From the NCBI RefSeq assembly GCF_905475345.1, contig NC_066588.1, positions 10,170,501 through 10,234,500 on the forward strand: 64,000 bases of DNA, written 5' to 3'. The notes beneath the pieces are model-generated. The model did no database searches and had not been told where the DNA came from. It saw only the letters and a program-made list of their open reading frames with translations. The translations under genes and the position numbers were made by a program. Every line of letters begins with the position of its first letter. Positions within the stretch are counted from its first letter, which is position 1. This document shows, one piece after another, positions 45,760 through 59,220 of the stretch. The DNA is from Vespula vulgaris (lineage: Eukaryota; Arthropoda; Insecta; Hymenoptera; Vespidae).

Positions 45760-48700
45760 AGAGGGCGCGACGAGCCCTTTCCAATGACCCCAGTCCGGTT
45801 CTCCTAGGTGCTATAGTTTCGGAGAAAAAAATTGTTAAAGAAAAATTTTTTTTTCCTTTGTTCCCTTTAAACCGTTACAACTCGGCTCCTATTGGTCCGA
45901 TCTGGACGAAAAAAATATGGTTGCAGAGGGTGTGAAGAACCCATTCCAATAACCCCGGTCCGGTTGCTCTAGGTGCTACCGTGCCGGAGAAAAATATTCT
46001 TAAATAAAAATATTTTTTTCCTTTTTTCCCTTTATACAGGCATAACTCGGCTCCTACTGGTCCGATCTGGACGAAAAAAAAGGTCGTAGTGGACGCGAAG
46101 AACCCGTTCCAATGACCCCGGTTCGGTTGCTCCAGGTGCTATCGTTTCGGAGAAAAAATTGTTAAATGAAAATATTTTTTTCCTATGTTACCTTTAAACC
46201 GTTATAACTCGGCTCCTATTGGTCCGATCTGGACGAAGACAATATGGTCGTAGAGGATGCGAGGAACCCTTTCCAATGACCCCGGTCCGGTTGCTTTAGG
46301 TGCTACCGTGTCGGAGAAAAATATTCTTAAATAAAAATATTTTTTTCCTTTTTTCCCATTAAACAGGTATAACTCGGCTCCTATTGGTCTCATCTGGACG
46401 AAAAAAATATGGGCGTAGAGGGCGCGACGAGCCCTTTCGAATGACCCCGGTCCGGTTGCTCCAGGTGCTATCGTTTCGGAGAAAAAATTGTTAAATGAAA
46501 ATATTTTTTTCCTTTGTTACCTTTAAACCGTTATAATTCGGCCCCTATTGGTCCGATCTGGACGAAAAAAATATGGTTGCAGAGGGTGTGAAGAACCCAT
46601 TCCAATAACCCCGGTCCAGTTGCTCTAGGTGCTACCGTGTCGGAGAAAAATATTCTTAAATAAAAATATTTTTTTCCTTTTTTCCCTTTAAACAGGTATA
46701 ACTCGGCTCCTACTGGTCCGATCTGGACGAAAAAAAAGGTCGTAGAGGAAGCGAAGAACCCGTTCCAATGACCCCGGTTCGGTTGCTCCAGGTGCTATAG
46801 TTTCGGAGAAAAAAATTGTTAAAGAAAAATTTTTTTTTCCTCTGTTCCCTTTAAACCGTTATAACTCGCCTCCTATTCGTCCGATCTGGACGAAAAAAAT
46901 ATGGGCGTAGAGGGCGCGACGAGCCCTTTCCAATGACCCCCGTCCGGTTCTCCTAGGTGCTATAGTTTCGGAGAAAAAAATTGTTAAAGAAAAATTTTTT
47001 TTTCCTTTGTTCCCTTTAAACCGTTATAACTCGGCTCCTATTGGTCCGATCTGGACGCAAAAAATATGGTTGCAGAGGGTGTGAAGAACCCATTCCAATA
47101 ACCCCGGTCCGGTTGCTCTAGGTGCTACCGTGTCGGAGAAAAATATTCTTAAATAAAAATATTTTTTTCCTTTTTTCCCTTTAAACAGGCATAACTCGGC
47201 TCCTACTGGTCCGATCTGGACGAAAAAAAAGGACGTAGTGGACGCGAAGAACCCGTTCCAATGACCCCGGTTCGGTTGCTCCAGGTGCTATCGTTTCGGA
47301 GAAAAAATTGTTAAATAAAAATATTTTTTTCCTTTGTTACCTTTAAACCGTTATAACTCGGCTCCTATTGGTCTCATCTGGACGAAAAAAATATGGGCGT
47401 AGAGGGCGCGACGAGCCCTTTCGAATGACCCCGGTCCGGTTGCTCCAGGTGCTATCGTTTCGGAGAAAAAATTGTTAAATGAAAATATTTTTTTCCTTTG
47501 TTACCTTTAAACCGTTATAATTCGGCTCCTATTGGTCCGATCTGGACGAAAAAAATATGGTTGCAGAGGGTGTGAAGAACCCATTCCAATAACCCCGGTC
47601 CAGTTGCTCTAGGTGCTACCGTGTCGGAGAAAAATATTCTTAAATAAAAATATTTTTTTCCTTTGTTACCTTTAAACCGTTATAACTCGGCTCCTATTGG
47701 TCCGATCTGGACGAAGACAATATGGTCGTAGAGGATGCGAGGAACCCTTTCCAATGACCCCGGTCCGGTTGCTCTAGGTGCTACCGTGTCGGAGAAAAAT
47801 ATTCTTAAATAAAAATATTTTTTTCCTTTTTTCCCATTAAACAGGTATAACTCGGCTCCTATTGGTCTCATCTGGACGAAAAAAATATGGGCGTAGAGGG
47901 CGCGACTAGCCCTTTCGAATGACCCCGGTCCGGTTGCTCCAGGTGCTATCGTTTCGGAGATAAAATTGTTAAATGAAAATATTTTTTTCCTTTGTTACCT
48001 TTAAACCGTTATAACTCGGCTCCTGTTGGTCCGATCTCGACGAAAAAAATATGGTTGCAGAGGGTGTGAAGAACCCATTCCAATAACCCCGGTCCGGTTG
48101 CTCTAGGTGCTACCGTGTCGGAGAAAAATATTCTTAAATAAAAATATTTTTTTCCTTTCTTCCCTTTAAACCGTTATAACTCGCCTCTTATTGGTCCGAT
48201 CTAGACGAAAAAAATATGGGCGTAGAGGGCGCGACGAGCCCTTTCCAATGACCCCGGTCCGGTTCTCCTAGATGCTATAGTTTCGGAGAAAAAGATTGCT
48301 AAAGAAAAATTTTTTTTTCCTTTGTTCCCTTTAAACCGTTATAACTCGGCTCCTATTGGTCCGATCTGGACGAAAAAAATATGGTCGTAGAGGGCGCGAC
48401 GAGCCCTTTCCAATGACCCCCGTCCGGTTCTCCTAGGTGCTTTAGTTTCGGAGAAAAAAATTGTTAAAGAAAAATTTTTTTTTCCTTTGTTCCCTTTAAA
48501 CCGTTATAACTCGGCTCCTATTGGTCCGATCTGGACGAAAAAAATATGGTTGCAGAGGGTGTGAAGAACCCATTCCAATAACCCCGGTCCGGTTGCTCTA
48601 GGTGCTACCGTGTCGGAGAAAAATATTCTTAAATAAAAATATTTTTTTCCTTTTTTCCCTTTAAACAGGCATAACTCGGCTCCTACTGGTCCGATCTGGA

Positions 48701-51700
48701 CGAAAAAAAAGGTCGTAGTGGACGCGAAGAACCCGTTCCAATGATCCCGGTTCGGTTGCTCCAGGTGCTATCGTTTCGGAGAAAAAATTGTTAAATGAAA
48801 ATATTTTTTTCCTTTGTTACCTTTAAACCGTTATAACTCGGCTCCTATTGGTCCGATCTGGACGAAGACAATATGGTCGTAGAGGATGCGAGGAACCCTT
48901 TCCAATGACCCCGGTCCGGTTGCTTTAGGTGCTACCGTGTCGGAGAAAAATATTCTTAAATAAAAATATTTTTTTCCTTTTTTCCCATTAAACAGGTATA
49001 ACTCGGCTCCTATTGGTCTCATCTGGACGAAAAAAATATGGGCGTAGAGGGCGCGACTAGCCCTTTCGAATGACCCCGGTCCGGTTGCTCCAGGTGCTAT
49101 CGTTTCGGAGAAAAAATTGTTAAATGAAAATATTTTTTTCCTTTGTTACCTTTAAACCGTTATAACTCGGCTCCTGTTGGTCCGATCTGGACGAAAAAAA
49201 TATGGTTGCAGAGGGTGTGAAGAACCCATTCCAATAACCCCGGTCCGGTTGCTCTAGGTGCTACCGTGTCGGAGAAAAATATTCTTAAATAAAAATATTT
49301 TTTTCCTTTGTTCCCTTTAAACCGTTATAACTCGCCTCCTATTGGTCAGATCTAGACGAAAAAAATATGGGCGTAGAGGGCGCGACGAGCCCTTTCCAAT
49401 GACCCCGGTCCGGTTCTCCTAGATGCTATAGTTTCGGAGAAAAAGATTGCTAAAGAAAAATTTTTTTTTCCTTTGTTCCCTTTAAACCGTTATAACTCGG
49501 CTCCAATTGGTCCGATCTGGACGAAAAAAATATGGGCGTAGAGGGCGCGACTAGCCCTTTCGAATGACCCCGGTCCGGTTGCTCCAGGTGCTATCGTTTC
49601 GGAGAAAAAATTGTTAAATGAAAATATTTTTTTCCTTTGTTACCTTTAAACCGTTATAACTCGGCTCCTGTTGGTCCGATCTGGACGAAAAAAATATGGT
49701 TGCAGAGGGTGTGAAGAACCCATTCCAATAACCCCGGTCCGGTTGCTCTAGGTGCTACCGTGTCGGAGAAAAATATTCTTAAATAAAAATATTTTTTTCC
49801 TTTGTTCCCTTTAAACCGTTATAACTCGCCTCCTATTGGTCCGATCTGGACGAAAAAAATATGGGCGTAGAGGGCGCGACGAGCCCTTTCCAATGACCCC
49901 GGTCCGGTTCTCCTAGATGCTATAGTTTCGGAGAAAAAGATTGCTAAAGAAAAATTTTTTTTTCCTTTGTTCCCTTTAAACCGTTATAACTCGGCTCCTA
50001 TTGGTCCGATCTGGACGAAAAAAATATGGTTGCAGAGGGTGTGAAGAACCCATTCCAATAACCCCGGTCCGGTTGCTCTAGGTGCTACCGTGTCGGAGAA
50101 AAATATTCTTAAATAAAAATATTTTTTTCCTTTTTTCCCTTTAAACAGGTATAACTCGGCTCCTACTGGTCCGATCTGGACGAAAAAAAAGGTCGTAGTG
50201 GACGCGAAGAACCCGTTCCAATGACCCCGGTTCGGTTGCTCCAGGTGCTATCGTTTCGGAGAAAAAATTGTTAAATGAAAATATTTTTTTCCTTTGTTAC
50301 CTTTAAACCGTTATAACTCGGCTCCTATTGGACCGATCTGGACGAAGACAATATGGTCGTAGAGGATGCGAGGAACCCTTTCCAATGACCCCGGTCCGGT
50401 TGCTTTAGGTGCTACCGTGTCGGAGAAAAATATTCTTAAATAAAAATATTTTTTTCCTTTTTTCCCATTAAACAGGTATAACTCGGCTCCTATTGGTCTC
50501 ATCTGGACGAAAAAAATATGGGCGTAGAGGGCGCGACGAGCCCTTTCGAATGACCCCGGTCCGGTTGCTCCAGGTGCTATCGTTTCGGAGAAAAAATTGT
50601 TAAATGAAAATATTTTTTTCCTTTTTTCCCTTTAAACAGGCATAACTCGGCTCCTACTGGTCCGATCTGGACGAAAAAAAAGGACGTAGTGGACGCGAAG
50701 AACCCGTTCCAATGACCCCGGTCCGGTTGCTCTAGGTGCTACCGTGTCGGAGAAAAATATTCTTAAATAAAAATATTTTTTTCCTTTGTTCCCTTTAAAC
50801 CGTTATAACTCGCCTCCTATTGGTCCGATCTAGACGAAAAAAATATGGGCGTAGAGGGCGCGACGAGCCCTTTCCAATGACCCCGGTCCGGTTCTCCTAG
50901 ATGCTATAGTTTCGGAGAAAAAGATTGCTAAAGAAAAATTTTTTTTTCCTTTGTTCCCTTTAAACCGTTATAACTCGGCTCCTATTGGTCCGATCTGGAC
51001 GAAAAAAATATGGTTGCAGAGGGTGTGAAGAACCCATTCCAATAACCCCGGTCCGGTTGCTCTAGGTGCTACCGTGTCGGAGAAAAATATTCTTAAATAA
51101 AAATATTTTTTTCCTTTTTTCCCTTTAAACAGGTATAACTCGGCTCCTACTGGTCCGATCTGGACGAAAAAAAAGGTCGTAGTGGACGCGAAGAACCCGT
51201 TCCAATGACCCCGGTTCGGTTGCTCCAGGTGCTATCGTTTCGGAGAAAAAATTGTTAAATGAAAATATTTTTTTCCTTTGTTACCTTTAAACCGTTATAA
51301 CTCGGCTCCTATTGGACCGATCTGGACGAAGACAATATGGTCGTAGAGGATGCGAGGAACCCTTTCCAATGACCCCGGTCCGGTTGCTCTAGGTACTACC
51401 GTGTCGGAGAAAAATATTCTTAAATAAAAATATTTTTTTCCTTTTTTCCCATTAAACAGGTATAACTCGGCTCCTATTGGTCTCATCTGGACGAAAAAAA
51501 TATGGGCGTAGAGGGCGCGACTAGCCCTTTCGAATGACCCCGGTCCGGTTGCTCCAGGTGCTATCGTTTCGGAGATAAAATTGTTAAATGAAAATATTTT
51601 TTTCCTTTGTTACCTTTAAACCGTTATAACTCGGCTCCTGTTGGTCCGATCTGGACGAAAAAAATATGGTTGCAGAGGGTGTGAAGAACCCATTCCAATA

Positions 51701-52989
51701 ACCCCGGTCCGGTTGCTCTAGGTGCTACCGTGTCGGAGAAAAATATTCTTAAATAAAAATATTTTTTTCCTTTCTTCCCTTTAAACCGTTATAACTCGCC
51801 TCCTATTGGTCCGATCTAGACGAAAAAAATATGGGCGTAGAGGGCGCGACGAGCCCTTTCCAATGACCCCGGTCCGGTTCTCCTAGATGCTATAGTTTCG
51901 GAGAAAAAGATTGCTAAAGAAAAATTTTTTTTTCCTTTGTTCCCTTTAAACCGTTATAACTCGGCTCCTATTGGTCCGATCTGGACGAAAAAAATATGGT
52001 TGCAGAGGGTGTGAAGAACCCATTCCAATAACCCCGGTCCAGTTGCTCTAGGTGCAACCGTGTCGGAGAAAAATATTCTTAAATAAAAATATTTTTTTCC
52101 TTTTTTCCCTTTAAACAGGTATAACTCGGCTCCTACTGGTCCGATCTGGACGAAAAAAAAGGTCGTAGAGGACGCGAAGAACCCGTTCCAATGACCCCGG
52201 TTCGGTTGCTCCAGGTGCTATCGTTTCGGAGAAAAAATTGGTAAATAAAAATATTTTTTTCCTTTGTTACCTTTAAACCGTTATAACTCGGCTCCTATTG
52301 GTCCGATCTGGACGAAGACAATATGGTCGTAGAGGATGCGAGGAACCCTTTCCAATGACCCCGGTCCGGTTGCTCTAGGTGCTACCGTGTCGGAGAAAAA
52401 TATTCTTAAATAAAAATATTTTTTTCCTTTTTTCCCATTAAACAGGTATAACTCGGCTCCTATTGGTCTCATCTGGACGAAAAAAATATGGGCGTAGAGG
52501 GCGCGACTAGCCCTTTCGAATGACCCCGGTCCGGTTGCTCCAGGTGCTATCGTTTCGGAGATAAAATTGTTAAATGAAAATATTTTTTTCCTTTGTTACC
52601 TTTAAACCGTTATAACTCGGCTCCTGTTGGTCCGATCTGGACGAAAAAAATATGGTTGCAGAGGGTGTGAAGAACCCATTCCAATAACCCCGGTCCGGTT
52701 GCTCTAGGTGCTACCGTGTCGGAGAAAAATATTCTTAAATAAAAATATTTTTTTCCTTTCTTCCCTTTAAACCGTTATAACTCGCCTCCTATTGGTCCGA
52801 TCTAGACGAAAAAAATATGGGCGTAGAGGGCGCGACGAGCCCTTTCCAATGACCCCGGTCCGGTTCTCCTAGATGCTATAGTTTCGGAGAAAAAGATTGC
52901 TAAAGAAAAATTTTTTTTTCCTTTGTTCCCTTTAAACCGTTATAACTCGGCTCCTATTGGTCCGATCTGGACGAAAAAAATATGGGCGT
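45760..52989 (+). repeat. 44-monomer HOR, copy 1 (7,230 bp)
   Basis: F3-anchored positions 46202, 47680, 48831, 50311 and 51295 recur at 53432, 54910, 56061, 57541 and 58525, each exactly 7,230 bp later (44 monomers). Rare alleles recur in the same order: ccccagtccgg (45,791 and 53,021), tcctatgttacc, cggcccctattgg, gacgcaaaaaatatgg (47,057 and 54,287), gatctcgacg, gattgacc-free F1 runs with gatctagacg, and ctccaattgg (49,502 and 56,732). Homology begins near 45,750-45,790. Confidence 0.93.
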
Positions 52990-55900
52990 AGAGGGCGCGA
53001 CGAGCCCTTTCCAATGACCCCAGTCCGGTTCTCCTAGGTGCTATAGTTTCGGAGAAAAAAATTGTTAAAGAAAAATTTTTTTTTCCTTTGTTCCCTTTAA
53101 ACCGTTACAACTCGGCTCCTATTGGTCCGATCTGGACGAAAAAAATATGGTTGCAGAGGGTGTGAAGAACCCATTCCAATAACCCCGGTCCGGTTGCTCT
53201 AGGTGCTACCGTGTCGGAGAAAAATATTCTTAAATAAAAATATTTTTTTCCTTTTTTCCCTTTAAACAGGCATAACTCGGCTCCTACTGGTCCGATCTGG
53301 ACGAAAAAAAAGGTCGTAGTGGACGCGAAGAACCCGTTCCAATGACCCCGGTTCGGTTGCTCCAGGTGCTATCGTTTCGGAGAAAAAATTGTTAAATGAA
53401 AATATTTTTTTCCTATGTTACCTTTAAACCGTTATAACTCGGCTCCTATTGGTCCGATCTGGACGAAGACAATATGGTCGTAGAGGATGCGAGGAACCCT
53501 TTCCAATGACCCCGGTCCGGTTGCTTTAGGTGCTACCGTGTCGGAGAAAAATATTCTTAAATAAAAATATTTTTTTCCTTTTTTCCCATTAAACAGGTAT
53601 AACTCGGCTCCTATTGGTCTCATCTGGACGAAAAAAATATGGGCGTAGAGGGCGCGACGAGCCCTTTCGAATGACCCCGGTCCGGTTGCTCCAGGTGCTA
53701 TCGTTTCGGAGAAAAAATTGTTAAATGAAAATATTTTTTTCCTTTGTTACCTTTAAACCGTTATAATTCGGCCCCTATTGGTCCGATCTGGACGAAAAAA
53801 ATATGGTTGCAGAGGGTGTGAAGAACCCATTCCAATAACCCCGGTCCAGTTGCTCTAGGTGCTACCGTGTCGGAGAAAAATATTCTTAAATAAAAATATT
53901 TTTTTCCTTTTTTCCCTTTAAACAGGTATAACTCGGCTCCTACTGGTCCGATCTGGACGAAAAAAAAGGTCGTAGAGGAAGCGAAGAACCCGTTCCAATG
54001 ACCCCGGTTCGGTTGCTCCAGGTGCTATAGTTTCGGAGAAAAAAATTGTTAAAGAAAAATTTTTTTTTCCTCTGTTCCCTTTAAACCGTTATAACTCGCC
54101 TCCTATTCGTCCGATCTGGACGAAAAAAATATGGGCGTAGAGGGCGCGACGAGCCCTTTCCAATGACCCCCGTCCGGTTCTCCTAGGTGCTATAGTTTCG
54201 GAGAAAAAAATTGTTAAAGAAAAATTTTTTTTTCCTTTGTTCCCTTTAAACCGTTATAACTCGGCTCCTATTGGTACGATCTGGACGCAAAAAATATGGT
54301 TGCAGAGGGTGTGAAGAACCCATTCCAATAACCCCGGTCCGGTTGCTCTAGGTGCTACCGTGTCGGAGAAAAATATTCTTAAATAAAAATATTTTTTTCC
54401 TTTTTTCCCTTTAAACAGGCATAACTCGGCTCCTACTGGTCCGATCTGGACGAAAAAAAAGGACGTAGTGGACGCGAAGAACCCGTTCCAATGACCCCGG
54501 TTCGGTTGCTCCAGGTGCTATCGTTTCGGAGAAAAAATTGTTAAATAAAAATATTTTTTTCCTTTGTTACCTTTAAACCGTTATAACTCGGCTCCTATTG
54601 GTCTCATCTGGACGAAAAAAATATGGGCGTAGAGGGCGCGACGAGCCCTTTCGAATGACCCCGGTCCGGTTGCTCCAGGTGCTATCGTTTCGGAGAAAAA
54701 ATTGTTAAATGAAAATATTTTTTTCCTTTGTTACCTTTAAACCGTTATAATTCGGCTCCTATTGGTCCGATCTGGACGAAAAAAATATGGTTGCAGAGGG
54801 TGTGAAGAACCCATTCCAATAACCCCGGTCCAGTTGCTCTAGGTGCTACCGTGTCGGAGAAAAATATTCTTAAATAAAAATATTTTTTTCCTTTGTTACC
54901 TTTAAACCGTTATAACTCGGCTCCTATTGGTCCGATCTGGACGAAGACAATATGGTCGTAGAGGATGCGAGGAACCCTTTCCAATGACCCCGGTCCGGTT
55001 GCTCTAGGTGCTACCGTGTCGGAGAAAAATATTCTTAAATAAAAATATTTTTTTCCTTTTTTCCCATTAAACAGGTATAACTCGGCTCCTATTGGTCTCA
55101 TCTGGACGAAAAAAATATGGGCGTAGAGGGCGCGACTAGCCCTTTCGAATGACCCCGGTCCGGTTGCTCCAGGTGCTATCGTTTCGGAGATAAAATTGTT
55201 AAATGAAAATATTTTTTTCCTTTGTTACCTTTAAACCGTTATAACTCGGCTCCTGTTGGTCCGATCTCGACGAAAAAAATATGGTTGCAGAGGGTGTGAA
55301 GAACCCATTCCAATAACCCCGGTCCGGTTGCTCTAGGTGCTACCGTGTCGGAGAAAAATATTCTTAAATAAAAATATTTTTTTCCTTTCTTCCCTTTAAA
55401 CCGTTATAACTCGCCTCTTATTGGTCCGATCTAGACGAAAAAAATATGGGCGTAGAGGGCGCGACGAGCCCTTTCCAATGACCCCGGTCCGGTTCTCCTA
55501 GATGCTATAGTTTCGGAGAAAAAGATTGCTAAAGAAAAATTTTTTTTTCCTTTGTTCCCTTTAAACCGTTATAACTCGGCTCCTATTGGTCCGATCTGGA
55601 CGAAAAAAATATGGTCGTAGAGGGCGCGACGAGCCCTTTCCAATGACCCCCGTCCGGTTCTCCTAGGTGCTATAGTTTCGGAGAAAAAAATTGTTAAAGA
55701 AAAATTTTTTTTTCCTTTGTTCCCTTTAAACCGTTATAACTCGGCTCCTATTGGTCCGATCTGGACGAAAAAAATATGGTTGCAGAGGGTGTGAAGAACC
55801 CATTCCAATAACCCCGGTCCGGTTGCTCTAGGTGCTACCGTGTCGGAGAAAAATATTCTTAAATAAAAATATTTTTTTCCTTTTTTCCCTTTAAACAGGC

Positions 55901-58900
55901 ATAACTCGGCTCCTACTGGTCCGATCTGGACGAAAAAAAAGGTCGTAGTGGACGCGAAGAACCCGTTCCAATGATCCCGGTTCGGTTGCTCCAGGTGCTA
56001 TCGTTTCGGAGAAAAAATTGTTAAATGAAAATATTTTTTTCCTTTGTTACCTTTAAACCGTTATAACTCGGCTCCTATTGGTCCGATCTGGACGAAGACA
56101 ATATGGTCGTAGAGGATGCGAGGAACCCTTTCCAATGACCCCGGTCCGGTTGCTTTAGGTGCTACCGTGTCGGAGAAAAATATTCTTAAATAAAAATATT
56201 TTTTTCCTTTTTTCCCATTAAACAGGTATAACTCGGCTCCTATTGGTCTCATCTGGACGAAAAAAATATGGGCGTAGAGGGCGCGACTAGCCCTTTCGAA
56301 TGACCCCGGTCCGGTTGCTCCAGGTGCTATCGTTTCGGAGAAAAAATTGTTAAATGAAAATATTTTTTTCCTTTGTTACCTTTAAACCGTTATAACTCGG
56401 CTCCTGTTGGTCCGATCTGGACGAAAAAAATATGGTTGCAGAGGGTGTGAAGAACCCATTCCAATAACCCCGGTCCGGTTGCTCTAGGTGCTACCGTGTC
56501 GGAGAAAAATATTCTTAAATAAAAATATTTTTTTCCTTTGTTCCCTTTAAACCGTTATAACTCGCCTCCTATTGGTCAGATCTAGACGAAAAAAATATGG
56601 GCGTAGAGGGCGCGACGAGCCCTTTCCAATGACCCCGGTCCGGTTCTCCTAGATGCTATAGTTTCGGAGAAAAAGATTGCTAAAGAAAAATTTTTTTTTC
56701 CTTTGTTCCCTTTAAACCGTTATAACTCGGCTCCAATTGGTCCGATCTGGACGAAAAAAATATGGGCGTAGAGGGCGCGACTAGCCCTTTCGAATGACCC
56801 CGGTCCGGTTGCTCCAGGTGCTATCGTTTCGGAGAAAAAATTGTTAAATGAAAATATTTTTTTCCTTTGTTACCTTTAAACCGTTATAACTCGGCTCCTG
56901 TTGGTCCGATCTGGACGAAAAAAATATGGTTGCAGAGGGTGTGAAGAACCCATTCCAATAACCCCGGTCCGGTTGCTCTAGGTGCTACCGTGTCGGAGAA
57001 AAATATTCTTAAATAAAAATATTTTTTTCCTTTGTTCCCTTTAAACCGTTATAACTCGCCTCCTATTGGTCCGATCTGGACGAAAAAAATATGGGCGTAG
57101 AGGGCGCGACGAGCCCTTTCCAATGACCCCGGTCCGGTTCTCCTAGATGCTATAGTTTCGGAGAAAAAGATTGCTAAAGAAAAATTTTTTTTTCCTTTGT
57201 TCCCTTTAAACCGTTATAACTCGGCTCCTATTGGTCCGATCTGGACGAAAAAAATATGGTTGCAGAGGGTGTGAAGAACCCATTCCAATAACCCCGGTCC
57301 GGTTGCTCTAGGTGCTACCGTGTCGGAGAAAAATATTCTTAAATAAAAATATTTTTTTCCTTTTTTCCCTTTAAACAGGTATAACTCGGCTCCTACTGGT
57401 CCGATCTGGACGAAAAAAAAGGTCGTAGTGGACGCGAAGAACCCGTTCCAATGACCCCGGTTCGGTTGCTCCAGGTGCTATCGTTTCGGAGAAAAAATTG
57501 TTAAATGAAAATATTTTTTTCCTTTGTTACCTTTAAACCGTTATAACTCGGCTCCTATTGGACCGATCTGGACGAAGACAATATGGTCGTAGAGGATGCG
57601 AGGAACCCTTTCCAATGACCCCGGTCCGGTTGCTTTAGGTGCTACCGTGTCGGAGAAAAATATTCTTAAATAAAAATATTTTTTTCCTTTTTTCCCATTA
57701 AACAGGTATAACTCGGCTCCTATTGGTCTCATCTGGACGAAAAAAATATGGGCGTAGAGGGCGCGACGAGCCCTTTCGAATGACCCCGGTCCGGTTGCTC
57801 CAGGTGCTATCGTTTCGGAGAAAAAATTGTTAAATGAAAATATTTTTTTCCTTTTTTCCCTTTAAACAGGCATAACTCGGCTCCTACTGGTCCGATCTGG
57901 ACGAAAAAAAAGGACGTAGTGGACGCGAAGAACCCGTTCCAATGACCCCGGTCCGGTTGCTCTAGGTGCTACCGTGTCGGAGAAAAATATTCTTAAATAA
58001 AAATATTTCTTTCCTTTGTTCCCTTTAAACCGTTATAACTCGCCTCCTATTGGTCCGATCTAGACGAAAAAAATATGGGCGTAGAGGGCGCGACGAGCCC
58101 TTTCCAATGACCCCGGTCCGGTTCTCCTAGATGCTATAGTTTCGGAGAAAAAGATTGCTAAAGAAAAATTTTTTTTTCCTTTGTTCCCTTTAAACCGTTA
58201 TAACTCGGCTCCTATTGGTCCGATCTGGACGAAAAAAATATGGTTGCAGAGGGTGTGAAGAACCCATTCCAATAACCCCCGTCCGGTTGCTCTAGGTGCT
58301 ACCGTGTCGGAGAAAAATATTCTTAAATAAAAATATTTTTTTCCTTTTTTCCCTTTAAACAGGTATAACTCGGCTCCTACTGGTCCGATCTGGACGAAAA
58401 AAAAGGTCGTAGTGGACGCGAAGAACCCGTTCCAATGACCCCGGTTCGGTTGCTCCAGGTGCTATCGTTTCGGAGAAAAAATTGTTAAATGAAAATATTT
58501 TTTTCCTTTGTTACCTTTAAACCGTTATAACTCGGCTCCTATTGGACCGATCTGGACGAAGACAATATGGTCGTAGAGGATGCGAGGAACCCTTTCCAAT
58601 GACCCCGGTCCGGTTGCTCTAGGTACTACCGTGTCGGAGAAAAATATTCTTAAATAAAAATATTTTTTTCCTTTTTTCCCATTAAACAGGTATAACTCGG
58701 CTCCTATTGGTCTCATCTGGACGAAAAAAATATGGGCGTAGAGGGCGCGACTAGCCCTTTCGAATGACCCCGGTCCGGTTGCTCCAGGTGCTATCGTTTC
58801 GGAGATAAAATTGTTAAATGAAAATATTTTTTTCCTTTGTTACCTTTAAACCGTTATAACTCGGCTCCTGTTGGTCCGATCTGGACGAAAAAAATATGGT

Positions 58901-59220
58901 TGCAGAGGGTGTGAAGAACCCATTCCAATAACCCCGGTCCGGTTGCTCTAGGTGCTACCGTGTCGGAGAAAAATATTCTTAAATAAAAATATTTTTTTCC
59001 TTTCTTCCCTTTAAACCGTTATAACTCGCCTCCTATTGGTCCGATCTAGACGAAAAAAATATGGGCGTAGAGGGCGCGACGAGCCCTTTCCAATGACCCC
59101 GGTCCGGTTCTCCTAGATGCTATAGTTTCGGAGAAAAAGATTGCTAAAGAAAAATTTTTTTTTCCTTTGTTCCCTTTAAACCGTTATAACTCGGCTCCTA
59201 TTGGTCCGATCTGGACGAAA
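52990..59220 (+). repeat. 44-monomer HOR, copy 2 (truncated at ~6.2 kb)
   Basis: Follows copy 1 in the same order. By eye I noticed only about half a dozen single-base differences, for example ttggtacgat near 54,275 against ttggtccgat near 47,045, atatttcttt near 58,006 against atattttttt near 50,776, and gtgctatag near 55,670 against gtgctttag near 48,440. Near 59,220 the expected F4 left half is replaced by an F1 left half with gcgacgtgccc, so about six monomers of the unit are missing or substituted. Confidence 0.92.
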
